Shown here piece by piece: positions 1 to 7,475 of a stretch of DNA of 64,000 bases. The translations under genes were made by a program, and so were the position numbers. This DNA comes from Streptomyces bikiniensis (GTDB lineage: Bacteria > Actinomycetota > Actinomycetes > Streptomycetales > Streptomycetaceae), in the NCBI GenBank assembly GCA_000716465.1, contig JNWL01000019.1, positions 1 through 64,000 of the forward strand, in the 5' to 3' direction. Numbering within the stretch: position 1 is the first letter of the stretch; each line of letters opens with the position of its first letter. Under the pieces are notes generated by a model. It saw only the letters and a list, made by a program, of their open reading frames with translations, was not told where the DNA came from and did not search any database.

Positions 1-268
1 AGGAGCGGGAGGGGCGGGAGGGGCGGCCGAGTCTTTCGGGACCGTCGGGGCTGACGGGACGGGGCGGGGGCATGGGTTCGATTATCGGTTCCGGAGGGCG
101 GGGGCGGGGCGGCGGGGCGGGCGCTCCGGACCGGCCGGAGGTGTCGGACCGGCCGCGCCTCGCTCCTCGACCCGGCGCCGCACGGCCACCAGGACGCCCT
201 CCTCGCTCGGCACGCCCGCCTCCCGGTCCGCGTCAGGACGCGGGAGCCGGGGGGAGCCGGCCCGGGGA
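1..268. other. No gene recognised at the left edge
   Basis: This G-rich stretch has open frames, but their translations are low-complexity Arg/Gly/Pro sequence without motifs and look like shadows. It may hold the downstream region of the leftward gene ending at 269, or the edge of a gene outside the window. Confidence 0.5.
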
Positions 269-643
269 TCAGCCGAGGGGCCTCACGCGGGCGAACTTCG
301 CGGTCATGACGGGGCCGAGCCGGTGGACGATGGCGTGGCCGGGCTCGTGCGGGGCGGGCAGGTCGCCCAGGAAGGAGGTGACGATGACCTCGTCGACGCC
401 GAGGACCCCGCGGCGGCTCTCCTCCTCCAGGAAGGCGAGCGTGCAGCGCCAGTCGGGCGCGGCCGGGTCCTCGCCCAGGAAGGAGCGGACCGTGTCCTGG
501 ACGACGTCCCAGAAGAACACGTGCGGCAGCACACCGCCCTGGTGGAGCACGTGGGTCTCGTAGGCCCCGCGGAACTCGGGGATCCGGGCGACGAGGTCAC
601 TGACCAACTGCACACCCGGCGTCACGCTCGGCGTCGTCGTCAT
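269..643 (-). CDS. Small conserved hypothetical protein (DUF7674-like)
   Basis: A soluble protein of 124 residues with no signal peptide or membrane segment. The frame stays open upstream to 874, but that part is Arg/Pro-rich filler. Protein-like sequence begins at the ATG ending at 643, with a run of Thr followed by an amphipathic helix (VSDLVARIPEF). The central part, with VLPHVFFWDVV, resembles small immunity-like or DUF7674 proteins; that is a recollection of the family and was not tested. Near the end the protein contains FLEEESRRGV and APHEPGHAI. No function is assigned. It lies downstream of the tad locus on the same strand, separated by 235 bases, so it may be an independent unit. Confidence 0.65.
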   Translation of the reverse strand: MTTTPSVTPGVQLVSDLVARIPEFRGAYETHVLHQGGVLPHVFFWDVVQDTVRSFLGEDPAAPDWRCTLAFLEEESRRGVLGVDEVIVTSFLGDLPAPHEPGHAIVHRLGPVMTAKFARVRPLG

Positions 644-878
644 CCGTCCAGAATGCTCCTGCCCGGCGACCGCGTCCCGTCGCTTTTGCGTTTTCCTGGG
701 AACGACTTTCGGCGGGTTTTCCCCTGGGGGCGTGAAGTGTCCCTCTTCCGTGGACGATTGGGCATACGTACGAGCCGACGGCCCTCGTACGGACGGCTGC
801 CCGGCCGCGAGGGAAGCTGCCACGGAGCCCGTTGGCCGCCTTTGGCCGGGCCGCACCGTCACAGTCACCGCCACTCGC

Positions 879-1505
879 TCAGGGAGTGGCGGCGGGCGGC
901 GTGGTGCGCGGGAAGGAGATCTCGACCCGGCGGTTCTTCTTGCGGCCCTCTTCGGTGGCGTTGTCGGCGATCGGGTAGTCCTCGCTGTAGCCGCGGATGT
1001 CGAAGGTGATCCCGGGGCCGAGGGTGCGGGCGAGCACCTGCTGCACGGCCACGGCGCGCTCCTTCGAGAGCTTGAGGCCGTGCTCGTACGTACCGAGGTT
1101 GTCGGTGAACCCGAAGACCCGGACCCGTCCGGAGCCCTGCTTGTCGATCTCGGTGGCGATCGCGGCGATCCGGCTCGTGGCGGCGGCCCCGAGCTTGGCG
1201 CTGTCCTTCGGGAACAGCACCTCGGCCTGGAGCGCGAACGTCACGTCCACATTGGTGTCCTGACGGCGCTGCGCGCCGCCCTCCTCCTCGACAATCTGCT
1301 TGATGTCGAGGACCTTCGGGGCCGCGAGGACGGCTCCTTCGGGCAGCATCAGGCCCGGCGCCTTGTCGTCGATGACGGGCACGGGGGACGCGGTGCCGGC
1401 GGAGCCGGGCGGGTCGTCGGCGTGGGCGAGCGGCACGGAGACGGGCCACAGGACCACGGAGACGAGGGCGATTGCGGCGAGGCGGCGGTGGGTCGTCGTC
1501 GTCAT
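879..1505 (-). CDS. OmpA-family C-terminal domain protein of the tad locus
   Basis: This secreted protein of 208 residues opens with a cleavable signal peptide (RR near residue 8, hydrophobic core, then AHA-DD). A low-complexity segment follows, and then a C-terminal OmpA/MotB-like peptidoglycan-binding domain from about residue 95. Visible marks are FPKDSAKL, VFGFTDNLGTYEHGLKLSKER, IRGYSEDYPIADN and the NRRVEI ending. OmpA-like domains hold peptidoglycan non-covalently, so the inferred role is to tie the pilus machine to the wall. It follows the lipoprotein gene after a 9-base gap and is the last member of the leftward tad gene run. Such proteins commonly accompany tad loci in Streptomyces. 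Confidence 0.85.
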   Translation of the reverse strand: MTTTTHRRLAAIALVSVVLWPVSVPLAHADDPPGSAGTASPVPVIDDKAPGLMLPEGAVLAAPKVLDIKQIVEEEGGAQRRQDTNVDVTFALQAEVLFPKDSAKLGAAATSRIAAIATEIDKQGSGRVRVFGFTDNLGTYEHGLKLSKERAVAVQQVLARTLGPGITFDIRGYSEDYPIADNATEEGRKKNRRVEISFPRTTPPAATP

Positions 1506-1514
1506 GGCGTCGCC

Positions 1515-2087
1515 TCAGGAGAGCTTGAGGGTGGCGGGTTCGAAGGTGGGGAGTTGGAAGGAGACTTCGGTGGTGGAGGTGGGGGGGGCGGGGAACTGGA
1601 GGAAGACGGCGGCCGTCGCCTTCGGCGACAAGACACTAATGCCCGTAGTGGTCAGCGGCCGGCCATCAGTGTCGCGAAGCACGTAGTAGCGCTTTTTTCC
1701 CACCGCATCCACAAGCGTGGCTCCGCCGAAAGAGCTGCCATGCTTCATCACTTCCGTTTCATCCCCGCTCGTCTGGGACGAAATGGCGGCCGCGGAGTCG
1801 GAAGTGTTCTCCAACTGCCCCTTAATGGTGAGAAAACCGCCTGCGTCACGCTCGACAGAACTTACGGTGAACTCCAACCCCTTCTGTCCTCGCACGACAG
1901 CCAGCTTCTCCACGGGCTCCTCAGCACTTTGCTGCCCCTGCCCTCCCTGGGTCTGCCGAGGGGTAGAAGTAGTCGCGGCCGGTTTGTCCGCCTTCGGCTT
2001 CTCATCGGATCCGCAGCCGACCGCGAGGAGAGCCACCGATGCGACCGTGAAGGAAGCCAGCCCTCTTCGTGCGTACCGAACGTTCAT
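1515..2087 (-). CDS. Putative lipoprotein of the tad locus
   Basis: The 190-residue product has a type II signal peptide ending in the lipobox LLAVGC (Cys about residue 25), then a Lys/Pro/Thr/Gln-rich tether. A compact domain follows, containing FTVSSVERDAGGFLTIKGQLENTS, reminiscent of immunoglobulin-like, DUF4352-type extracellular domains. Codon use is less GC-extreme than its neighbours around 1640-1900. It lies between the TadG-like and OmpA-like genes with short gaps, so it is probably co-transcribed and placed on the outer face of the membrane beside the pilus. No enzymatic motif is visible. Confidence 0.75.
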   Translation of the reverse strand: MNVRYARRGLASFTVASVALLAVGCGSDEKPKADKPAATTSTPRQTQGGQGQQSAEEPVEKLAVVRGQKGLEFTVSSVERDAGGFLTIKGQLENTSDSAAAISSQTSGDETEVMKHGSSFGGATLVDAVGKKRYYVLRDTDGRPLTTTGISVLSPKATAAVFLQFPAPPTSTTEVSFQLPTFEPATLKLS

Positions 2088-2101
2088 GAAGCGTGCTTCC
2101 T

Positions 2102-2722
2102 TTACTCATCGTCACCGGTCAGTCGAACAGTGAAAAGATCGATGGCACTGGGCAGTTCCGGATCATCGGGGTCGATCGTCCAGGCATCCCCGTCACAGGT
2201 CAGGCCAGTGATCGGCTCTGGCTCCGGTTCCTCCTCCGGCTCCGTGGGATCGGGATCCGGTTCCGTTTCTTCCGGCGTCGGTACTTCCGGCGCCTTGAAG
2301 CTGCACTTCGGCTCGATCACGGCTTTCGCGGACGCGGTGGCATCCTGCGCTTCCGCTCCCGTCGTCTCTACAGTGACACTGAAACCCTCATGCTCTCCAG
2401 ACAGGCGCATACAACCATCGCCCGAGATCCTCGCGCCGTTTTTGGCAGCGAAGGTGGTCGCCTGTTGGCACGCGGAAGAGCCAGTGAAGCGTTTCCCCTC
2501 AGGGAATCCGTCCCACTGCGCAGGGTCGAGGATCACGTCGAGCCATCCCTCACGCAGTTCGTCCCGTGCGTCCTGGGCAGCTGCGAGCGCCGCTGCGTCA
2601 GCGGCGGTCTGGGCGCTGTTGCGAGTGACGGCGGCCTGCCCGAACATGAAGTAGACGAAAGCCAAGAACAGAAGGCCCGCTATCACGGCAATGTAGACGG
2701 GGAAAGCCTGACCGACATCGCC
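2102..2722 (-). CDS. TadG/TadE-related pilus protein; start codon unresolved
   Basis: The reading frame encodes a prepilin-like N-terminus (RGDVGQAFPVY), one membrane helix (about IAVIAGLLFLAFVYFMFG) and the AQTAADAAALAAAQDARDEL helix typical of Streptomyces TadG-related proteins. A Cys-containing extracellular part and an acidic Pro/Glu/Asp-rich segment (EETEPDPDPTEPEEE) before the C-terminus complete it. No ATG, GTG or TTG lies in frame just upstream of the motif. The nearest in-frame ATG is at 3058, which would read through the Flp gene in another frame. A GTG at 2724-2722 is out of frame by one base. The left limit is certain; the right limit is a placeholder at the conserved region. A sequencing indel or a real N-terminal frameshift is possible. 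Confidence 0.7.
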   Translation of the reverse strand, partial: GDVGQAFPVYIAVIAGLLFLAFVYFMFGQAAVTRNSAQTAADAAALAAAQDARDELREGWLDVILDPAQWDGFPEGKRFTGSSACQQATTFAAKNGARISGDGCMRLSGEHEGFSVTVETTGAEAQDATASAKAVIEPKCSFKAPEVPTPEETEPDPDPTEPEEEPEPEPITGLTCDGDAWTIDPDDPELPSAIDLFTVRLTGDDE

Positions 2723-2739
2723 ACGCGAGTGAACCGCGG

Positions 2740-2958
2740 CTACTTGCCCCCGGTCAGGTCGGCGATCTTCTGAGTGATCGCGTCCTTGATCGACTTGCCG
2801 ATGTCCGTCCCAGTGATCGCCACCACGATCGCCACCACCACCACAATGATCCCCAGGTACTCCACCGCCGTCTGCCCGCGGTCCCCCGTCCTGGACATCG
2901 CGCGCGTGGTCAGTTCGATCCTGGCCTTCGTCAGGGCCTTCAGCATCGCGTCGTTCAT
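2740..2958 (-). CDS. Flp-type pilin precursor
   Basis: A 72-residue prepilin. A short cytoplasmic leader is followed by the class III processing region GDRGQTAVEYLG and one hydrophobic helix rich in Ile and Val (about residues 36-50), then a short polar tail. The start chosen is the ATG ending at 2958, because GGAGGGGACC precedes it at good spacing; the frame itself extends to 3024. This is the expected major subunit of the pilus built by TadA, TadB and TadC encoded just upstream. It needs a TadV-like prepilin peptidase, which is not encoded in the window. Confidence in the family is high, though its surface role in this organism is inferred. Confidence 0.85.
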   Translation of the reverse strand: MNDAMLKALTKARIELTTRAMSRTGDRGQTAVEYLGIIVVVVAIVVAITGTDIGKSIKDAITQKIADLTGGK

Positions 2959-3054
2959 CGTGGTCCCCTCCGCGGTCGGACGCCTGCGCTCCGGAACGGT
3001 ATGCCCGTGGAGCCGTTGGTGCACAGGGTCCCCGGGCCCATTCGTCAGGTCGGG

Positions 3055-3228
3055 TCATGGGAGGGACCTCGTGCCCTGCCAGGAGGCTATGGCCTCGGCA
3101 CCGTCGTGGGTGTGGAGTTCGGCGAAGATTCGGTTGGATCGGTCGAGGTGATTCTTGACCGGTTTCCCCGGGACCAAGCACGTCGCGGCGATCCATCGGC
3201 CGTCGAGACCCGTGATCCTCAGGTCCAT
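3055..3228 (-). CDS. Small hypothetical protein between tadC and flp
   Basis: A 57-residue open frame begins at the ATG ending at 3228, preceded by a strong GAGGAGG ribosome site with normal spacing. The product opens MDLRITGLDGRWI and contains LVPGKPVKNHLDRSNRIF and ELHTHDGAEAI. It has no signal peptide or membrane helix, and I do not recognise its family. Its position between tadC and the pilin gene on the same strand suggests it belongs to the tad unit. The good ribosome site is the main reason to accept it. Confidence 0.6.
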   Translation of the reverse strand: MDLRITGLDGRWIAATCLVPGKPVKNHLDRSNRIFAELHTHDGAEAIASWQGTRSLP

Positions 3229-3326
3229 CGCCCCCTCCTCCCCTCGCTCCCAGTCCGCACTGTGACACACTCCGTTGCATCCGCGAAGCCTTTTGCGCGA
3301 ACAAGTCCTCGGAAGTGCCCACCCGT

Positions 3327-4214
3327 TCACTCCCCCGTCACCGAGCCGAAGTCCGTTCCCGTGCCCAGGAACAGGCCCGCGCCGAGGAGGATCATCGTCG
3401 CCGGGACCATCAGGGTGGTGATCACCATCGTCGCCTTCGGGACCGCCTTCGCCGCCTTGCGGCGGGCGTTCTGCGCGTCGGTGCGCCGCATGTCGTTCGC
3501 GATCTGGATCAGGGTCTCCACGATCGGGGCGCCCAGCTCCTCGCCCTGCTGGAGCGCCGTCACGAACTGCGCCACCTGTTCCGAGTCGTTGCGGCGGCGC
3601 AGTTCGTCGAAGGCCTGGCGGCGGCTGACGCCCATGTCCATCTGGCGCAGGGTGATGCGGAGTTCGTCCGACCACGGGCCCTCGTACTTCTCCGCGACCC
3701 GTTCGAGCGCCTGCCGGAAGCCGAGGCCCGCCGAGACGACGACGGCGAGGACGTCCAGGAAGTCCGGCAGCGTGCGTTCGATCTGGTCCTTGCGGATGCG
3801 CACCGCCGACCAGATCCCCACCTCCGTCCAGAACGCTCCGAAGGCCAGGAGGAGCAACGCCGTGAGGTAGGAGCCCTTCGACAGCATCAGGAGGGCGCCC
3901 AGGGCGCCCAGGAAGCCGTACACCGCCCGGCGGGCGCCGTACCGGTCGATCGTCAGGCCCCCCGGGTTCCCCGCCAGGTCGATGCGGCGGCGCACCGCGT
4001 TGACCCGCTTCGGGCCCATCAGGCGCAGGACCGCCGGCGACCAGCGCATGCCCAGGCGGTCCACCGCCGAGTCGACCGCGCCGGTACGGGTCGAGCCGAC
4101 CTCCAGGGCGAGCCGGAGGTCGTCGGGGAGCTTGGCGTCGGCCCGGTAGAGCCTGACGCCGTAGCAGGCGCCGGCGACCGCCAGGCCGGCCAGGAGGGCG
4201 AGGAGGAGTTCCAC
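3327..4214 (-). CDS. tadC: TadC-like type II secretion F-domain membrane protein
   Basis: The 295-residue polytopic protein has a hydrophobic N-terminus (ELLLALLAGLAVAGACYG), a central membrane pair (YGFLGALGALLML and LLLLAFGAFW), the conserved PDFLDVLAVVVSAGLGFRQAL and QLDMGVSRRQAFDELRRR-like stretches of the GspF/TadC domain (here with QMDMG), and a final helix ending in FGSVTGE. TadB and TadC form the inner-membrane platform of the pilus and couple to the TadA ATPase. The GTG at 4214 is the start because it immediately precedes the first helix and lies 11 bases after the tadB stop. Upstream sequence in the frame belongs to tadB on another frame. Confidence 0.9.
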   Translation of the reverse strand: MELLLALLAGLAVAGACYGVRLYRADAKLPDDLRLALEVGSTRTGAVDSAVDRLGMRWSPAVLRLMGPKRVNAVRRRIDLAGNPGGLTIDRYGARRAVYGFLGALGALLMLSKGSYLTALLLLAFGAFWTEVGIWSAVRIRKDQIERTLPDFLDVLAVVVSAGLGFRQALERVAEKYEGPWSDELRITLRQMDMGVSRRQAFDELRRRNDSEQVAQFVTALQQGEELGAPIVETLIQIANDMRRTDAQNARRKAAKAVPKATMVITTLMVPATMILLGAGLFLGTGTDFGSVTGE

Positions 4215-4225
4215 GGCTGCCGTCC

Positions 4226-5167
4226 CTACACGTCGATCTTCGAGAAGCGGCGGATGACGACGAAGCCGACCGCGTACAGGGCGAACGCCGCGATCACCGC
4301 GAACTGCCCCAGGCCCGAACCCGTCATCCGGTCGAGCGCCCCCGGCTGCATGTTGTCGATGAGCAGGAGCGAGCCGACCCCGATGACCGGGACCGAGTAC
4401 GCCGTCATGCTCACCTGCGAGAGCTGGGTGCGCACCTCGCGCCGGGTCTCCTTGCGCTCCTCCAGGGTCTCGGTGAGGTTCCGCAGGGAGGAGACGACGG
4501 TGCCGCCGGCCCGGTTGGCCAGGACCAGGGTGGTGACGAGGACGACCAGCTCCCGGGAGGGGAGGCGTTCGGCCAGCTCGCCCAGGGCGTCGTCCAGGGA
4601 GGTGCCGACGGCGAGCTGCTGGGCGACCTTCTCCAGCTCGTCGCCCGCCGGCGCCTCCAGCTCGTCGGCCGCCAGGCTGAGGGCCATCCGGAGCGCGAGG
4701 CCCGCCTGGGTGGCGTTGGCCAGGATGCGGGAGAGCTCGGGGAGCTGGTTGATGAACTTCTCGATCCGCTTCTGGCGCTGCCAGTTGAGGTAGCCGAGGG
4801 CCACCCAGACGCCGAGGAAGCCGCAGATCGGGCCGAAGAAGGGCGACAGCGCCGCCTGCCCCACGGCCCACAGGACCGCCACCGTCGCCGCGAGGGCGAC
4901 CGTGAACTCGCCGGGCGTGACGTCCAGGCCGGTGGCCGCGATCCGCAGCTCCAGCTTCCGGCCGAGGGCGGTCCTGCGCACCCGCCGGTCGACGCCCCTG
5001 AAGTGGCGCCTGCGGCGGCCGGGGGTCTCGGGCCCGGCCGTCTCGTCGAGGCGGGCGACGAGGGCCGCGTGCCGGCGGGCCCCGCTCGCGTACAGCTGGA
5101 CGCCGGTCACGCCCAGGACGCAGCAGAGCAGTGCGACGCCGATCGTCAGCCAGAAGGGGTCGGTCAT
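4226..5167 (-). CDS. tadB: TadB-like type II secretion F-domain membrane protein
   Basis: A protein of 313 residues with an N-terminal helix (LTIGVALLCCVLGVTGVQLYA), paired helices around residues 90-125 and a GspF domain containing LPELSRILANATQAGLALRMAL and a C-terminal pair of helices. GGGAGGCGG lies seven bases before the ATG. It is the partner of TadC in the pilus assembly platform. The gene lies between tadA and tadC; 64 bases separate it from tadA, and that spacer contains a short repeated TCGTACCTG element. Confidence 0.9.
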   Translation of the reverse strand: MTDPFWLTIGVALLCCVLGVTGVQLYASGARRHAALVARLDETAGPETPGRRRRHFRGVDRRVRRTALGRKLELRIAATGLDVTPGEFTVALAATVAVLWAVGQAALSPFFGPICGFLGVWVALGYLNWQRQKRIEKFINQLPELSRILANATQAGLALRMALSLAADELEAPAGDELEKVAQQLAVGTSLDDALGELAERLPSRELVVLVTTLVLANRAGGTVVSSLRNLTETLEERKETRREVRTQLSQVSMTAYSVPVIGVGSLLLIDNMQPGALDRMTGSGLGQFAVIAAFALYAVGFVVIRRFSKIDV

Positions 5168-5231
5168 CGTTCCGCCTCCCCGACGGATGCGTGTCTGTCG
5201 TACCTGTCGTACCTGTCGTGCCCGTCGGTCG

Positions 5232-6575
5232 TCACTCCGCCTCCCTGACGGCCAGGTGCGCGTCCGTCGCCGCCACTCCGAAGGCCTGCGGTATCGGCTG
5301 CCCGGCCAGGTAGAGGCGTTCGGCGACCCGGCGCGGCAGCGGGTGGTACGTGAACCGCCCGTACACCCGTCCGTCGGCGGCGAGCGGCTGGGCGTGGAAG
5401 CGGCAGACCGTGGCGAGCAGGAAGCGTTCCCGGCCGTGCGAGGCGAGGACGGCGATCTCGGTGATCCGGCGGGTGCCGTCCGGGTGCCGGGTCAGCTGCA
5501 CGAGGACGTCGACCGCGCTGTTGATCTGGTCGCGCAGCGCCTCGAACGGCACCTTCACCTCCGACATCGAGGCGAGGGTCTGGAGCCGCATCAGCGCGTC
5601 CTCGGCGGAGTTGGCGTGCACGGTGGCGAGGGAGCCGTCGTGGCCGGTGGACATGGCCTGGAGCATGTCGAGGGTCTCGCCGCCGCGGACCTCTCCGACG
5701 ATGATGCGGTCGGGGCGCATGCGGAGGGAGTTGCGGACCAGGTCGCGGATGGAGACGGCCCCGCGGCCCTCGATGTTGGGCGGCCGGGCCTCCAGGCGGA
5801 TCACGTGGGACTGCTGGAGCTGGAGTTCGGCCGAGTCCTCGATGGTGATGATCCGCTCGCCGTCCGGGACGAGCCCGGAGAGGGCGTTGAGGAGGGTGGT
5901 CTTCCCGGTGCCGGTGGCGCCGGAGACGATCAGGTTGAACTTGGCCTGCACGAGCCCGGAGAGCAGGAGCAGCATCTGCTCGTCCAGGGAGCCGAGGCCG
6001 ATCATCTCGTGGAGGGTGTACGCGCGTGGGAAGCGGCGGATGGTGAGGGTCGCGCCGGTGAGGGAGAGCGGCGGGATGATGACGTTGACGCGCTCGCCGG
6101 AGGGGAGGCGGGCGTCGACCATCGGGTTCGACTCGTCCACGCGCCGGTTGACGGTCGAGACGATCCGCTCGATGGTCTGCATCAGCTGGTCGTGGGAGGC
6201 GAAGCGGAGCGGCAGGAGTTCGACGCGGCCGCCCCGCTCGATGAAGATCTGGTCGGGGCCGTTGACCATGATCTCGGTGATGGAGGCGTCTTCGAGGAGC
6301 GGTTCGAGGACGCCGAGGCCGAGGGCCTCGTCCACGACCCGGCGGATCAGGCGGGCGCGCTCGGCGGTGGAGAGGACCGGGCCCTCGCGGCTGATGATGT
6401 GCCCGAGGACGCGCTCCAGGCGGGCGCGCCGCTCGGCGGCGGCGAGCGCGGACATCTCCGTGAGGTCGATCTCCTCCAGGAGCTTGGCGCGGAAGGAGGC
6501 GACGAGGTGGCCGTCCTCCCTGGCCGCGACCGCGCCCTTCTCCTCGGGGGCGTTGATCCGGGAGCGCAGGCTCAT
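5232..6575 (-). CDS. tadA: TadA/CpaF-type pilus assembly ATPase
   Basis: A cytoplasmic secretion ATPase of 447 residues. Visible features are the N-terminal regulatory part, the Walker A loop GATGTGKTTL at about residue 220, the Asp box ITIEDSAELQL, the Walker B region RMRPDRIIVGEVRGGE and the His box TGHDGSLATVHANS. These define the CpaF/TadA family that powers Flp pilus assembly. A C-terminal extension after about residue 400 (HPLPRRVAERLYLAGQ) is basic and unassigned. It sits between the two TadE-like genes and tadB. The ATG at 6575 lies 16 bases downstream of the upstream stop, consistent with an operon. Confidence 0.93.
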   Translation of the reverse strand: MSLRSRINAPEEKGAVAAREDGHLVASFRAKLLEEIDLTEMSALAAAERRARLERVLGHIISREGPVLSTAERARLIRRVVDEALGLGVLEPLLEDASITEIMVNGPDQIFIERGGRVELLPLRFASHDQLMQTIERIVSTVNRRVDESNPMVDARLPSGERVNVIIPPLSLTGATLTIRRFPRAYTLHEMIGLGSLDEQMLLLLSGLVQAKFNLIVSGATGTGKTTLLNALSGLVPDGERIITIEDSAELQLQQSHVIRLEARPPNIEGRGAVSIRDLVRNSLRMRPDRIIVGEVRGGETLDMLQAMSTGHDGSLATVHANSAEDALMRLQTLASMSEVKVPFEALRDQINSAVDVLVQLTRHPDGTRRITEIAVLASHGRERFLLATVCRFHAQPLAADGRVYGRFTYHPLPRRVAERLYLAGQPIPQAFGVAATDAHLAVREAE

Positions 6576-6591
6576 GACTCGTCGTCCCTTC

Positions 6592-7101
6592 TCATTCGTC
6601 CTCCTCGGCGGGCAGGGGCATGGTGGCGGACTTGGTCACGGAGCCGAGGCCGTTCCAGAAGGGCACGACGGAGGGGATCTCCACGGTGACGGTGTAGGTG
6701 ACCTCGCCGTTCCCCCCGCCGGGGGAGACGGAGGAGCGGCTCGCGACCCAGCCGCTCACGGCCGCCTCGGCGGCCGCGTCCGGACTCGTCGCCTCCTCGT
6801 CGTCGCTCGCCGCCCGGGCCGCCGCCCGCGCCGCCGTGCCCGCCTGCTGGGCGGCGTACGCGGCGACGCCGAGCTGGAGGCCGGCGAGGCCGACGAGGAG
6901 CAGGATCGGGAGGAAGCCCAGGTACTCGACGGCGGCCTGGCCGCGGTCGCGGGCCCGTCCTCCGGGGCCGGGTACGGATGCGGGACCGGGGTCGGGTCCG
7001 CGCCCGGCTCCGGTTGCGGGCCCGTTCCCGTGGCCGTTCCTGTACCCGAACCGTCCCGGAACGCCTCCGTGCCGCCCCGTACCCCCGCGTTCCGCGTTCA
7101 C
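6592..7101 (-). CDS. TadE-like pseudopilin (second copy)
   Basis: With the GTG at 7101 as start the product has 169 residues. A Gly/Pro/Arg-rich N-terminal stretch leads to the pseudopilin motif RDRGQAAVEYLGFLPILLL, one membrane helix, an Ala-rich AAQQAGTAARAAARAA helix and an extracellular part with VTYTVTVEIPSVVPFW. The GTG overlaps the TGA of the preceding gene (GTGA), the usual signature of translational coupling. The stretch between start and motif is unusually long and biased for a prepilin leader, so processing or an internal start cannot be excluded. It is probably a minor pseudopilin. Confidence 0.8.
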   Translation of the reverse strand: MNAERGGTGRHGGVPGRFGYRNGHGNGPATGAGRGPDPGPASVPGPGGRARDRGQAAVEYLGFLPILLLVGLAGLQLGVAAYAAQQAGTAARAAARAASDDEEATSPDAAAEAAVSGWVASRSSVSPGGGNGEVTYTVTVEIPSVVPFWNGLGSVTKSATMPLPAEEDE

Positions 7102-7472
7102 GACCGCCTCCCCTCGTACACCGCTCCCGCCCTGCCCTCCACCGGGAACAGCCCCCCGAAGCCCGGGACCAGGGCGGGGACCCGGATCGTGACCGTCACG
7201 GTCACCATGCCGCCGGAAGGGGCTCCGCAGCCCGGGCTCGCGCCGGCCGCCCACGCCCCGTCCAGGTGCCGCATCACGGCCCCCTCGCAGTCGCCGTCCA
7301 CGGCCGCCGCCCGCGCCCCCTCGTCCGCCGCGTTCCCCGCCAGGCTGTACGTGTAACCGACCAGGACGACCTGCCAGAGCAGGGCGAGGGTGAGGAGGAT
7401 CAGGGGGACCATGCCGAGGAACTCGACCGCCACCTGCCCCCTGTCCCCGTTCCCGTCCCGGTAGCCGCGCAT
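7098..7472 (-). CDS. TadE-like pseudopilin (first copy)
   Basis: A protein of 124 residues opening with MRGYRDGNGDRGQVAVEFLG, the typical TadE processing site and Glu+5 position, then one membrane helix (VPLILLTLALLWQVVLVGYTY). The extracellular remainder contains two Cys (DGDCEGAV and SPGCGAP) that could form a disulfide, then a beta-rich end (MVTVTVTIRVPALV). It lies four bases downstream of tadZ and is coupled to the second TadE-like gene by a GTGA overlap. The two copies differ in their extracellular parts, which suggests different minor-pilin roles. Confidence 0.85.
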   Translation of the reverse strand: MRGYRDGNGDRGQVAVEFLGMVPLILLTLALLWQVVLVGYTYSLAGNAADEGARAAAVDGDCEGAVMRHLDGAWAAGASPGCGAPSGGMVTVTVTIRVPALVPGFGGLFPVEGRAGAVYEGRRS

Positions 7473-7475
7473 GGG

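Noticed and set aside
3058..3322. Upstream ATGs as the start of the TadG-like gene
   Set aside because: The added sequence would be the Flp gene and its spacer read out of frame; it is Arg/Asp/Gly filler with no homologous character.
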